A DNA stretch of 64,000 bases. It comes from Lentinus brumalis. Lineage: Eukaryota; Basidiomycota; Agaricomycetes; Polyporales; Polyporaceae. Below are positions 1 to 12,102 of the stretch, in pieces (position 1 is the stretch's first letter; every line of letters starts with the position of its first letter). The translations under genes and the position numbers were made by a program. A model generated the notes under the pieces. That model was given only the letters and a program-made list of their open reading frames with translations. It had not been told where the DNA came from and did not search any database. Where the stretch lies: NCBI GenBank assembly GCA_001792895.1, contig MARA01000014.1, positions 496,001 through 560,000 on the forward strand. Direction: 5' to 3'.

Positions 1-101
1 TCTGTGATCAGGCATGTGGCGGCGTGCAGGTAGCCCGCAGCGTAGTACACCATATACAGTGCATTATGAGTCTGCAAGGAATGTGGAAACTGGGGGTGCA
101 T

Positions 102-1228
102 CTAAGTGATGGTCGTAGACGTCATTGGCGTTAGCATGCGGGCTGGCATGCGCAGCGTCTCCGGGCGTCTGAAAATACCTTCCTCCTCCTTCTTGTCCAT
201 GAGTGTCACCGCCAGATCCCAGAGTATACCTACCGCGTTAATCTGACACTCCACCAAGAATGGTTCGAGGCTCTCCTCTTCACTGCAGTTGGTGCACTTG
301 GCCCGTTCCTCATAAGTATCCCGGTATGTTAAGTATTCCAGTGTTTCCCGACCCGCTGCGCTCCATGATAGGCTTTTCAGAGGAATTCCCTGTGCTTCCT
401 GCTGATTTATGGCTGACGAATGTTCTTCCATAATGCACTCATCTTTGGTTCAAGCTTCGTGTCGTGCAGCACCGCGCTTTGTACTCTTGAGCACCGTGTG
501 GGTCGTTGTCTTTCTCTCTACCCTCTTGCAAGAGTTCATAATTCCCCTGTACAGGAGCTTCTGGTTCAGAGCATGTCACATGGAGCTGCACCGCGACGTT
601 CAGGAACTCCAAGGGAGGTGCGTGCATTGGCGGGTTGGCAGCCTCGACTGCGGCCGCCCCTTCTCGAGCTAGTTCATCCGCGGCCTCGTTCCCGACGGAG
701 CCCGCACCGTAGGGTCGTCCTCCCGTTGCGCGTTCTCAGTTTCGCGACCGTCTCCTGGATAGCCAGCTTGTTCGCGACCCCGATCCACCCACGCGCTTCC
801 CACGCTGTCAGGTATTTGGTGAGGCCATCTACTACGTACCTCGAGTCTGGCACGATGTCCAGTGGTGCAAACTGCCTGGCAAGCACCGCAATCACCGGCG
901 ATACCGCAAACATTTGCGCAACTTGATTGGTCTGCTCCAGACGCTCTTGCTTCTCTCGAACTACTTGCGTGGTGCTCTCGATCCCGACACCCCTTCCGAT
1001 GGTGTGCATGACAAAATGCGCCTTCCGACCTATGTGTCTGCCTCGGTCAGTCTTCAACTGATCAGCTCTTCGCCCGTTCACGGATGGCAGCAGCCCGCCC
1101 GAATGCGCTGCTGTTCTAAGTTTTCCGTGGCAAGGGCACGGGAATCTGCTAGTAAGCATATTCATTGGCAGTACAAAGATAAAGAATACTGATACAATGC
1201 CTAGAAGAAGTGTACAACGCCGATTCAT
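102..1228 (-). pseudogene. Degenerate retroelement RNase H domain and C-terminal tail
   Basis: Reading the minus strand, fragments of an RNase H fold appear in order: LEQTNQVAQ (like the E-containing helix start), then DSRYVVDGLTKYL and WEARGWIGVANK, then GNEAADELAREGA. The last piece lies in another frame from the first two, and the usual strand between them (RWVKGHSG in intact relatives) is missing, so there is a deletion plus frameshift. Further downstream, at about 102-430, a Cys-rich tail (CTNCSEEE...ECQ...ILWDLA) resembles the region after RNase H in basidiomycete retroelement ORFs. No reverse transcriptase is visible in the window. This is a broken relic and not a working enzyme. The family assignment is from motif recognition only. 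Confidence 0.6.
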
Positions 1229-1242
1229 CCAAATAACAAGTT

Positions 1243-2468
1243 CTACACTGGGAGGCTCCCGACATCTGTCGCCAAACCGCTGTGTGCAGCATCCAAGTCT
1301 GGAGGTTTCTCGTCCACACCGGGAGCCTTCTCATCGAGCTGCACAGGAACACCAGCATCGCTGGTCAGGTAGTCGGCTTGGCCGCGGTAGCTGATCGTGG
1401 TCGTGAACAGCGTGCCAGACTCCCGCGTCCACGCCCTCCGCGAGAGCACGCGGAGGATGATCATGAGAGGCGATATGCACTGGTTCACGCAGGGCGTTCA
1501 GCTTCACGTGCAAGCACGCCCGAAGGAAGGAATGCAACTCACCGTGAACATGGCATAGAAGGAGAATGCGTTGGCGATGTCCGAGCCCATGGCGTACGTG
1601 ACGAGGTACGCGACGCTGAAAACGGTGAACGGGAGCGCAGACTCGACCACAATCGCCGCGGCCCCAGTGTAGACCGTCCCATCCGCATCTGGCGGGTAGG
1701 ATGCGCCCATGCAGCGCCCGATGTACATGATGCGGCCGCAGATGAGAGACGTGACTAGGACGTTGAAGGCGATTGTCGACGCCGTGTACGCGGTCACGAA
1801 GATGGTCGCGATCCCGGCGAAGTAGTCTCCATTAGGCTTCCCGGAGCCGTAGAGCACGCCGACGGAGAAGACTGGAGGAGCCTGGTCAGAGACCGGAACT
1901 AGGGGAAAAGGACGGACGCACGGAGAGATGCGACCCAGATCCCGGCAGGCAAGATGATGGCTCTCTTGCTGTTCCAGACCACGAAACAGCGATACGTCTA
2001 CGACATACACATCAGCCCCCAGGCCTCATGACGGACGACGCAAGAATGGGACTCACCAGCAGCGCATCGCTCATCAGGTTGCTCAGGACACACGCCGCAA
2101 TCCCCCACGTCTGGTACCACACCGACGAGTACCTGTCCCAATATGCGTCGCTCCCGCCCGGGTAGTCCGCGTGCACGATCCACATCATCTGCCCAAAGTA
2201 CACCTGCGTCGTCCAGTAGACCGTGTTCAGCAGCACGAGCGCCGTGCAGAAGCACACCAAGAATGTGTCCATGGACGTGCGCTTCTGGATCTCGAAGATC
2301 TGACGCAGCGTCATGAAGTAGAGCACGAGCACGACACCTGTGTGCAACCGCGCGCGCGTGAGCGAGACGGATCACACGTTGATCGGAAAGGGCATTGCAC
2401 TGACCATAGAGGATAGCATTGATGATGTTAGCCACGTAGTAGGAGTTTTGGAACAGCGACCCTGCCAT
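1243..2468 (-). CDS. Seven-helix membrane protein A, agaricomycete family of unknown function
   Basis: Five exons (2468-2405, 2337-2057, 1997-1922, 1871-1543, 1479-1243) give 328 aa with every splice site GT-AG and the frame closed. The protein begins MAGSLFQNSYYVANIINAIL and is almost wholly hydrophobic helices. Conserved stretches are HADYPGGSDAYW...WYQTWG, YRCFVVWNSKR, TSLICGR and VESALPFTVFSVAYLVTYAMGSD, ending with ISPLMIILRVLSRRAWT before a polar tail. It looks like a plasma-membrane or endomembrane seven-pass protein of the large orphan families of Agaricomycetes. I know of no function. Exons 1 and 3 have exactly the same lengths (64 and 76 nt) as in paralogue B at 30180-31439, which supports both models. 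An upstream in-frame ATG exists, but paralogue B has no matching extension. Confidence 0.8.
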
Positions 2469-3710
2469 GGACCGGGGAGTCGAGATGCGAGAAGCAACTA
2501 GCGGGGAAGGGAGCGCGCCGACGAGCAACACCTTATACCCGCTCAGCGACATGGATGTAGGCACCTCCGCCATCTCCATCCTGCGCTGCCGGAGGTACCA
2601 ACGCAACGCATTAGGCTAGTGTGCGGGATGTGGGCGGATCGAGGAGGACGGGGCATCGACGTTGCGGTGCTCGAACAGAACCTTGCACGTCATCCGCAAT
2701 CCACTGCGGTCCGCCTGTGCCCAGCAATGGGGATAAGAACCGCCCAGCTGCGTCTGCAGCGAATGGGACGTCGCACAGGACGACCAATACGTCCGGCTTA
2801 AGCACGCATGGCTGCGCTTCGCGTTGTCTCCGAAACGAATCTGACGATCCACTGTCGGTGCAGAAGGGCAGGACACACATGCAGCATCGCTATGCTTCGG
2901 AACAGGACGAGGCGGGGACATCCGCCCGAGGTGGCTGTTTCCCTGCAAGTGTCATGGTTAGCCTGGGAGAAGGTACCACACGCGTGCCGGCAACTTACCG
3001 GTGTGGCTTCCCCCGATGATATACTCTTACATATCACGAATGAGGCTTCGCGTAAGGCTTTCCACTCGCTCGTTCACACAAGGAAAATGCACTGTATACC
3101 ACGGTGAGGAGGGTCGAAAAGTTAAAATCTACGGCCAAGTTGGAATTTATCAGCTATGCGAGGAGGTGAAATGCTTCATCGATGAGAGAAGCTTCTCACA
3201 GTGACATCCCGGAGGCATGGAAGCCAGAAGCAGGTGGCTTCGCATCGACATGTCACCGAGTCGGTATCGCATGGCGATTCGAACAGGGCGAAGACATACA
3301 TGTGGGCCGCAGAGCAGCCATCGAGTCAGTCGGCGCACTGCGTGTTCGCTTAGTGTGTCAAACTGGCGACGATTAGTGACATGTCCGACCGGACAGCCAA
3401 CATCAACCCGTTAGCCGTGATTCACGGAAGACGGCTCAGGAGAGAAGCTTCGGAGCGCACCTGACATTGGGCGCCTACCCTCGTCGTGTGCCTTATGTAC
3501 AGCGACTCTAGCGTCGTTACACCGCATCTGAAAGGAGATCATTCCCAACGGAGAACCGATATGACGGTTAGTAGTTCACGACAAGCCGAGTGGATGGTGG
3601 ATCTCTCGAACACACCTGCACAAGCGGGTGCACCACCAGATCGTGATCCCAGAGCAAGAGAGCATGTATTGATACAACATACAAGACACAAGATAAGCAC
3701 ATCGTGCACA
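2469..3710. other. Intergenic, no gene recognised
   Basis: The stretch lies between the start of membrane protein A and the end of eIF3g. It has short overlapping open frames on both strands, none with a recognisable motif or convincing splice structure. It should hold the promoter of gene A and the 3' UTR of eIF3g. Confidence 0.5.
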
Positions 3711-4961
3711 TCATCGCTGTTCCCGAGGTTCTGCAATATAGTATATGGGTCAACGCTGGAAACCGAGAACGAGAACGAGAAGAGGACGTACGTGACCACT
3801 GGACGCTGAGAATAAGGTTGTCGTAACCACGCCCGTGCATCTTCTCCATTGCCCGCTGCGCGACCGCCTTCTCCTCGAAACTGACGAACGCGAAGCCCTT
3901 GCCTGCACCCGTCTCGCGGTCGCGACCGACGTAGACACGAGCAATTCGTCCAAAGGCGCCGAACAGCTCGCGGAGGTCGTTCTCCTGGGTATCTTCGGAA
4001 ATGTTCGTGACACGCAGTGTGGGTAGGTCGTCGCGATTGCCGCCAGGTCGGCCCATAGCCTCTCCAGGGCCACGACCCCCTCCACGCATGGATGGAGGGA
4101 CGTACTTGCCACCAGCACTCGCGGCAGGAGCAGCACCACCTGCTGCGGGCTCCGCCGGAGTACCAGTGTCGTCGAGGCCAGTGGGAGGCGTATCTGACCG
4201 GCGTATTAGGCTCTGTACACCTGGATTACAACACTAGACGTACCGGTACCGTCCAGACCAGACAATGATTCCTTGTAGGGACACTTTGCGGTGAAGTGAT
4301 CGCCCTTGCAAAGACGACACATCACCTTGCCCGCACCGGCCTTCGCAAGATTGGCCTTGACAGCATTCTCCGGGGCCTCTTCCTTCACGGAAGCCTGGGA
4401 ACGCAGGGGAGACAAGATTGGCATGGGGGTCGAGACGTACATGGCAGAGTTACATACCTTGTTCCCGGGGCTCAACTTCAGGAAAACATTCTCTCCCACC
4501 GTTGTTGTAGCGCGATCAGGACCAGGCTTGTTTCCCTTCTCCTGGCCGAACTTCGCCCATGTCTTGCGCTCCGCGACAGAATGGTCCACAACTGCCTTCT
4601 GCAATACTCGCTTGATCTTGCGCGTGATCTGCATGGATAGTTCGCACTATAGCAATGTCGGAATGAAGAGAATAGATACTCACCTTCACCTTCTTCCCCT
4701 CGTCGTTGATAGTGTACTCCACGGTGGTACGGATACCATTCTCATCAACATAATCTTCACCCTCGGGCAGCTTAGTCTGCTTGGGTTGCTTGGGTTGCTC
4801 TGGAGAGGATGTTCGGATGGATATCACAACGAGCCGGAAGACGAGAATGGCTCACCAAGTTCGTCGACGTCGTCCGCCCAGGACGTTTTTGGTGCACTAA
4901 TTCAGGTCAGAATGTTGCTCCTCGCTGCGACTAAGCCCACTCAGACGTACGTGCTGGCCAT
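3711..4961 (-). CDS. TIF35: Translation initiation factor eIF3 subunit g
   Basis: Seven exons (4961-4951, 4896-4856, 4799-4684, 4628-4458, 4394-4244, 4193-3792, 3730-3711) give 303 aa, close to the family's usual size. The start MASTAPKTSWADDVDEL matches the conserved N-terminus that binds other eIF3 subunits. A CCHC-type knuckle (CRLCKGDHFTAKC) follows at about residues 135-150. After a Gly/Pro linker comes a C-terminal RRM with LRVTNISED (RNP2-like) and KGFAFVSF (RNP1). The last exon is only 20 nt and ends the protein SQPREQR, as in other eIF3g. This is a cytoplasmic core translation factor that helps 40S scanning. Exon 1 is only 11 nt, so automatic gene finders may miss the true start. Confidence 0.95.
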
Positions 4962-5205
4962 GGTGATGGAGGAGAGGAGAGGATAGAGGGCTGCTTACCC
5001 TGCCCGATGCTCAAGCAAAAATCTGGGTAAGTCACGCCTTGTGTGACTCTGTTAACTGAAGTGTGAAGTCGTGGGAATTACCAGTGTAAGGACGGTCACA
5101 CAGCTTCACCGACGTTCTGCCGGACCTCCGCATCGTCTCAAACGTCCTCCACGCCGTCACACCTTCCCGCTCCATGTGCTGAGCATAACTTCAGACAGCT
5201 TAGCC
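4962..5205. promoter_or_regulatory. Shared divergent promoter of eIF3g and COG7
   Basis: Only 244 bp separate the two start codons on opposite strands, so both promoters and 5' UTRs must lie here. No TATA box is evident, as expected for housekeeping genes. A GGTAAGC on the minus strand near 4997 could be the donor of a 5'-UTR intron. Confidence 0.5.
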
Positions 5206-8115
5206 ATGTCAATGAACGCTGCGGCACCGTGAGCAAAAGGTCATTAGTCCCATGTTTCGCTATTGAAATCCTGAACGTCCAAATCCAGGAAACATCCTAA
5301 TGGCACGTCCGCCAATGCCGATGCAGCTTCGCCTACCTTGGTATCTTCCTCCGAGCTCTTGAAGACCCTGGAGGAGCAGCCAGATGTTGTCTCCTGGATT
5401 AACGACATTCTCGGAGTGTCAGAGGAACCTGCGGACACCGAGAGGTCCGCCGCGCTCACGGAGCTCGACCGACGCGTCTCACACCTAGTTGGAACCTTGG
5501 AGATATCTTCGGAGGATACCTCGGCGCAGGTCGACCGCTTGATTGAGGACATCTCTCGCGGTGCGTCCCGACTTACGTACGACCTTCACTTCATGCGCGA
5601 GAGCGCACTGTCGCTGCAAGGCACCCTACACACGGTGGAGTCCAAGTCTAAGTCCTCTCTCGGAGGGGAAACGGATGCTGCACTGGAGAAGTTGCACTAT
5701 CTTGATACTGTGAAGCGGAATATGGAGGCTACGCGGGAGGTGCTACGCGAAGCGGAGAGCTGGAGTACCCTGGAGAGCGATGTCACGTCTCTGCTCGGCG
5801 AGAAGAACTACGAGAAGGCTGCGGAACGCTTGTCAGAGGCATCCAAGAGCATGTCCGTGTTTGAGAATACCCCGGAGTACGAGAGCAGGAGGAACCTCAT
5901 GGTCAGCTTGCAGAACCAACTGGAGGCTTCCCTTAGCTCCGATCTCGTCGCTGCCGTCAACTCGCAAGACGTCGCGGTGTGTCGCAACTACTTCTCCATC
6001 TTCAGGAACATCCAACGCGAGTCCGAGTTCCGTAACTACTACTACGGCTCGCGGCGTGGACCCCTGGTCGAAGATTGGCAGCGTGCTCAATTGCGCGACT
6101 GTGATCCGGGATCGCCTGTCGAACCCTCCTCTTCCTCTCTCACATTCGCAACCTATCTCCCCTCCTTCTACTCTTCCTTCCTCGACATCCTCCAGACTGA
6201 ACGAACATCTGTTCCTGCCATCTTCCCTGATCCTCGACCGACTCTCTCCGCCCTCATCACCTCTACATTGTCCGCTCTCCAGCCGTCTTTCTCGCAACGA
6301 CTCGAGGCGATCTCCACTCACTATGGCGCCGTAGCGCTGTTACAATTGATCGCCGCCTATCGCGCGACCGAGGACTTCGCGGTGTCCGCAGACAAGATCA
6401 TGGAGAAAGTCAGCTATGCCGCGCCGATTCCTAGTGATGGTGACAAGCCATCTGGTGCGCACCTTCGTCGCCGATCATCCGCCCGGATGTCGCTGTCGAT
6501 GACGCGTCGCGTAGGATCTCATCGGGGTTCTATCAGTGGAACCGGCGCTCTTGCCCCTCCTACGCTCGACTGGGACCAGGAGCTCTTCGAGCCGTTTGTC
6601 GACTTCCAAGTTGACTATGCTGCGCTAGAGACCCGCCTTCTGGAGGATGCACTGAAGACGGCCGTGTCAGCTGAGGCTCGGGGACGGGTGGACCATGCAC
6701 GCATGTTGCGAGAGCGGGCGGTGGATATCTTTGGGGCGGCGGAGGAGGCCCTCGCGCGATGCACGGCGTTCACGCACGGGTATGGCGCCTTGGGTCTCGT
6801 CCAGTCTGTGGATCGTCTTTTCGCCGCCTTCGCAGACGTGTCCAAGGCAGATATCACCACGAGGCGGAGTGGTCAGACTGTCCAATCACTGACTGCATCC
6901 GCGTCAGGCGAAGACCTCTCCGACCTTGACTACACTGCGGATGACTGGGCAGATATACAGGCGTTACTCCATTTCCTGGAAGCGGTCCGCACACTCCTCG
7001 ATCGGATGTTCATGTTCGAGTCGAAACTGCGCTCTAGTCTTATCCAGATGTCCACCTCTCTGCGTCAGCAACGCAGCGACCCCGCCGGCGTGTTCATGTC
7101 GGGCGCCAACAGAGGGAAACTTCAATTGCTCATGCAGTCCAGTCTCAACTCAAGTGAACTGCATGAACTATTGAACAAAGTCGACCCGGAACCTTCGGGT
7201 CAGCAAGCTGGGTCGAGGAGCGATGCGTTCTTGGCACCAACACCTCCGACACCCGACCCTCGTCGCTCGCCACACGCCTTCCCCCTGGGGTCCCTTGCTC
7301 CTGCTCCTCCCCTTCTGCTCAGCGCCCGCAGCGCTGTCTCGGACCTCGCCGGCACATGCCAACAGTCACTACAGGATACAATCTTGTCGCCTCTACACAA
7401 GTATCTTGCCTCCTACGCTTCGTCATCGTTGTGGTCGACACCAGGCGACCCGAAAGCGAAGCGTGGAGCTACCGGAGGCAGCGCTATAAGCGAGGTCCAG
7501 GTCCCCACATTCTCCCTTTCGCCGAGTAGCACCATGCAACACGTCGCTGAAGGTTTGCTCAACCTTCCCCGCTTGTTCGAGGTCTATGCGGACGATGATG
7601 CTCTCGCGTTCTCACTGGAAACCCTTCCATTCATCAGCACCGAGTTCTTGCGGGGGCTGGCGGAGCCGACCCCCACACCAGACGCAACTCTTTCATCGTC
7701 TGGCATCTCGCACAACCGCCGGTCTCCGTCCCTCTCCCTCAAGGCAGTTCCGGTGGTCGCAGGCGGAGCAACGTCAGCTGTCCCTCCCATCCTCTCACCC
7801 GAGGCCGTCTCTGCCGCATGGCTCTCTTCCTTGGGACTGTCGCTCGTCTCCCACCTGACGTCGGACGTTCTGCCGCGCATCAGCAAGCTTACGCCCGCTG
7901 GCGCGGCGCAGCTCGCATCCGACTTGGGGTATCTGTCGAACATCGTGATGGCTCTTAACGTCGAGTCGCCCGAGCTGGAGAAATGGAGGGAGTGGGTCGA
8001 CATCGATGACATCGATGGGCGGCAGAAGCTCAAGGAGGCACGAGAGGCACTCGCGCCAGAGGAGAAGGAGGATGGGGTCATGACGATGGTGGCAAGGTTA
8101 CGTGGGTGGGTTTGA
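5206..8115 (+). CDS. COG7: Conserved oligomeric Golgi complex subunit 7
   Basis: Two exons (5206-5228 and 5289-8115) give 949 aa. The long exon has no in-frame ATG near its start. A 23-nt first exon (MSMNAAAP) joined through a 60-nt GTGAGC...CCAG intron supplies one and closes the frame, so I chose that start. The N-terminal part carries the family signature: VVSWINDIL, a coiled-coil-rich stretch (about 70-200) and NYFSIFRNIQRESEFRNYYY. Further on are low-complexity Ser/Arg and Pro/Ser linkers (about 375-400 and 640-680), then a conserved helical C-terminus. COG7 is a lobe B subunit of the COG tether, which guides retrograde vesicles within the Golgi. It is single-copy here and shows no damage. 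Confidence 0.93.
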
Positions 8116-8706
8116 GGGTTGGAACTGTAGTGCTGCGTGGCAAGGTGCGATGTGATGCATACTGGCCCGCTTCGTTACCGCTTGACGGCGTCCACTTGCA
8201 AGACATCGCAGAGCTTGACTGTGCTGGACGAGTCGCCTGTCCTCCGGATCCTGAATCGTCGCGTTTTACGGAAGTGGTGTCTGCCGCCTCCATCGCGGTC
8301 TGTATCCGCACCTCCATCTGCCTGTCCAACCAACCATATCTCGTATCACTCACTAACGAAGCAAACGTACTACCGAGCGAATGAGGAGTGACGTTGTATC
8401 CCGGGCGCGAGTGTAGTTACGTTGCTCTCATAAAGACACGAGCATGCAACCTCTCATTAGTCTTCGACTCTCACTTCCCTCCCCTGTCTCACCCTCTATT
8501 ACTGGTGCGGGTTGATATTGTCTTGGTCCCGAATACGTCGCTGGATGCTCGCGGACTTCCGCGTGGCTTTGAAATTCAGTCGGAGTGCTCAGGCCAGTTG
8601 AAGCCGCTCCTTCTTGAACCTTACACCGCGAGGTTGGGTCCTATGTACCACTGGAGCCCATGCAGAGCGGAGGTTCGTGCCATCGCTGCTCGCTCTTGAC
8701 TCTGAC
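8116..8706. other. Intergenic, no gene recognised
   Basis: This lies between the COG7 stop and F-box gene 1, both plus strand. Only short open frames are present. It should contain the COG7 terminator and the F-box 1 promoter. No clear TATA box was seen. Confidence 0.5.
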
Positions 8707-10232
8707 ATGATGCTGATACGCTCGCCAGTGGAATTGAGGCCCCCGACTGAGGCCGCTATGCTTTTCCTGGACCTCCCATTCGATGTCTTGTCGCTTGTCC
8801 TCGATATCGTCGAGCGGGGAGATGCATTGCAACTGGCCCAAGCAAGCCGTCGTGCATATGATCTTGCCATGCCACACATCCTTTCCTCCGTGGCTTTTGG
8901 AGAGAACCGCCTAGCCGGGATGCGATTCGGTCCCACGCCCCGCCTCTGATGAACGGCGCACGGCAGCTGTCCGCGTTCACTACCTTCCTACTCTCGGACA
9001 TTAGACGGTGGCCGCCCCATATCCACAGTCTCACCATGCACCCTAACGCCTTCGGCTGCCCACCCCAGCCCGGTCGGCTCTTTTCCCTGCGTGACTACTC
9101 TGGTGGTCATCTCTTCGCTGAAGCGTTGAGGAACGCGCACAATCTTCAGACTCTGGATATCGGAGATATGGAGGTTCTTCTGTCTCAGTGTCCCTCCTTC
9201 GATAGCGTCCTCTGCGAATTCGCGCGTCTCAAGCACGTCAAGTTCTCCGGGCTTGGGCCATTCTCCGCTGCGCTGCTGGAGAAGCTGCGCAGTCGTCCAC
9301 GAAATATCGAACTTCACGGCGTGGGGACCCACATCCAGGCTATCCTGCATTCTCTGCGGCCTCATGGATGTACCCTCGAAGTGCTCGCACTCGAAGGATG
9401 TTTCTCCCCGCCAACAGCACTCGAAACATCGGTCTTCCCCCATGTGCATACGCTCGTGCTCGGCGGGTATGCACCCCCTCTCTCGACGATGGCGAAGGCG
9501 TTCCCCAACGTCCGCATTGGACGTTTCCACAATTTCCGCCCGTCTTGGAGTGCTGCGAAAGCCTTCGAGTGGGTAGAGTGGCCGAGTCTGGACACCATCG
9601 AGATATCGGCTCTCCTCCCACTTGCGTCACCAGTCCGACATGTCCGGCTGGGTGCCGGATTGATCCTGAACCCACACACCCCGTCAGAGACTGTATCGTG
9701 TCTCCTAGCCATCTTACAACGCACTCGGCCGGTGGTCCTCTCGTTCACGATCAGCGGCACACCCCCTGGGTTCTTCGATGGCCTCGTCGCCGAAGTCAGA
9801 AGCGTCCAATACTTGGAGATGACGCGGATCAACACGCTGAATGATAATACAGGACTATTTGTGCGTGATTGCTGTCCTCCTATTCCCCCCTTCACTGAAG
9901 CTTAGATATAGCTGGCGGATGCCTTGAGTGGAATATGTGGGCTTCCCCTGCTGGCGGTTGGTCTGGGGCGCGTTCGCGGGATCGAGCCCTCTGTTTCGGA
10001 CATGGACGCCGGGGCCGCCGCTATGATCGCGGACATGCTGCCCGCCGTACGTTTCATCAGCTCCTTCGTCGACTCGAAGTCCGCGAACGGTGATTCGGAC
10101 TGCAAGAATCGGAGATGGTTCAGAGTCACCTCGAAACCATCAGACACGCATAGATGCGTGGAGGAAGTGCCGCGACAAGAAGTCGGGGGTATCACGTCAT
10201 TCCTCGAGTTGTTGGACCGTGAGGGCGGATGA
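8707..10232 (+). CDS. F-box protein 1 with leucine-rich-like repeats; one frameshift
   Basis: An F-box motif opens the protein (LFLDLPFDVLSLVLDIVERG then DALQLAQASRRAYDLAMPHI), starting at ATG 8707/8710 or, more like its paralogues, 8758. After about 60 residues the frame shifts by one base within 8890-8949. Adding one C to the CCCC run at 8938-8941 joins it to the next frame (PPLMNGARQLSAFTTFLL). The long middle region has irregular leucine-rich segments. Exon 1 ends at 9860. A 51-nt intron (9861-9911) leads to exon 2 (9912-10232), the C-terminal exon shared by F-box genes 2, 3 and 5 but more diverged. F-box proteins are substrate adaptors of SCF ubiquitin ligases; the target is unknown. It is either a recent pseudogene or a consensus error. 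Confidence 0.72.
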
Positions 10233-10470
10233 CATGTTCCTGTATGTTCGCTCACAATAGACAAGCGTCGCCATACGTGGTGCGCACTCTCACAGGTACA
10301 GCCCGACGGGACCATCATGGGAATGGGAAAGTGTACAAACGAGTGTATACGGGTACTAACGGTCCCTTGCCAATATTGAATAATGTAGAACGAGAGTGGT
10401 AGACACCAAGTCATCCAGAACATATATATACATACATGCATGTCCAACTCCAAGAGTACATGTCAGCGTG

Positions 10471-12102
10471 TCAGCGTCCGTGAATCTGCGCATACGACGG
10501 AGGAAGGGTCTCGACCTCGTCGAACTCTACTGGAGTCCATTCCTGAGAATCTGCTTCTCCCAAAGGCCCGCCTGCAAGGCGTATCCCAGCATCGCGAGAG
10601 TATCTGACCATCCGAACTGTCGGACCCTGGGATGCTCCGCTCGTGGTGGCGTAACTCCCTGAAGCGGATGAGTCTGCGAAGGAAGAACGAAGGCCATCCG
10701 CGGTGCCATTGAGCAACGCGGACGTGCTGGATGTGCGAGGTTCGGGCGCGCTGGGGACTGGGCGCTGTGCGCCCGGGACAGAAGAGCTCAGGCTTGAGCT
10801 CAACCCTGACACACGTGCGGAGGAGCCCTCATCTTGACGAAGCTTCTCGGGATGTAGGAGAACATTCGCTTCTGAGGTAGCGACGTGGCCGGCAGAGTCT
10901 GCAGGAGACGGTGGGTCCGCATTGCGGACATTTCCAGCAACGAGCAGAGGAACTCCGGAATGCGGCGTCTGCGGAGAGCTCAACGCAGAGCGATCCTTGG
11001 ATGAGTGGGAAGTTGGTAAGCCTAGTTCTGTTCATATGACGATGCAGGATCAGATCAGCGCGAGCAAGTCGGGCGATCCGAGGACAGCTTACCGGGCGCA
11101 CTGGCAAATGACATCTCTGGAACAGACTGCTCGCGCGGTCTTGATCGCATGCGAAGCCACCACAGAGTGGCGAGCAACAGAGCTATCAAGCCCACGACGC
11201 CAACCACTACTCCAATGATGATTGGTGTGTGAGAGGACGATCCTGACGATGCGTTTGCAGGTACTGCTAAAGCAGTCCCAGTACCGCCATCCGTCGATGA
11301 TTGGGTGGGAGTGACAGACAGAGGAGCGCCGTCGGTGGAGATGGAGTCGGAACCGGCTGAGACAGCTGAGGAAGAAGACGTCAGGGTTGTCGAAGGCTCG
11401 GTCGTGCTCGAACTGGAGGAAGTATTTGTTGTAGCATCCGACTGCGAATTGACGGTTGCAGAATGGGCACTGCTTCTCGGTGATTCAGAGCTAGACGTCG
11501 GTAGAACCTTCGAGCTCGTTATCGACGTGGATGTCGATGTCGATGTTGAACTGGATACTCCTCCTCCTCCACCTCCACCTCCTCCACCGCCGGGGAGAGA
11601 GTCGGCAGTCGTAAACATCACGTAGTCCAGCCAAAATATCTCTCCGAAGTTCGTGATTATGATGTAGTGTTGCGTCGCCGGAAGGGACGGGGAGGTGTAG
11701 ACAAGGTTCTGATAAGTGATCTCCGGAACGAAGTCACTGGTGACCCATTGTGTCGGCGGTCCACCGTCGATGGAAAATGAGACGTTGGTGAGATATGTCC
11801 CGGCGGGTCGTCTTGTCGCAAAGACCTGGATCTGAGTACCTATCGGAAAATTGTCGAACGTCGGAGGCATAGCAGTGACGACTTCGAGACTCACCTATGA
11901 AGTCAAATCCCACACTCGCACCACTCTGGTTCGTCCAAGTGTCATGGTGCCCGAAGGTGTTGGGATCGCCGTCGGGCACCCAGAGTCCGGAGTAGACCAT
12001 GCCAGCATCGGTATCATCAGCGGTCGCTGTTCCAGCCAAGACGAGAGGGAAGAAGGAGGGAGTAGTCAAGAGGGCGCATATCCAGCTCCACCAATAGCCC
12101 AT
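10471..12102 (-). CDS. Secreted-type single-pass membrane protein with mucin-like stalk
   Basis: Three exons (12102-11895, 11839-11093, 11021-10471) give 501 aa. ATG at 12102 starts a signal peptide (MGYWWSWICALLTTPSFFPL, cleavage near 24). An extracellular domain of about 125 residues with beta-rich character follows (YSGLWVPDG..., WLDYVMFTT). Then come 11 glycines in a row, an (ST)n tract and a Ser/Thr-rich stalk likely to be O-glycosylated. One transmembrane helix (TPIIIGVVVGVVGLIALLLA, about residues 285-308) ends in WWLRMRSRPR, and the roughly 190-residue tail is disordered. The layout resembles cell-wall sensor-like proteins common in Agaricomycetes, but there is no WSC domain and I do not know a function. 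The GGN and GTN repeat DNA at 11526-11592 is probably length-variable. Confidence 0.8.

Noticed and set aside
9902..10453. Minus-strand open frame of 183 codons
   Set aside because: It is the shadow of exon 2 of F-box gene 1 on the plus strand.
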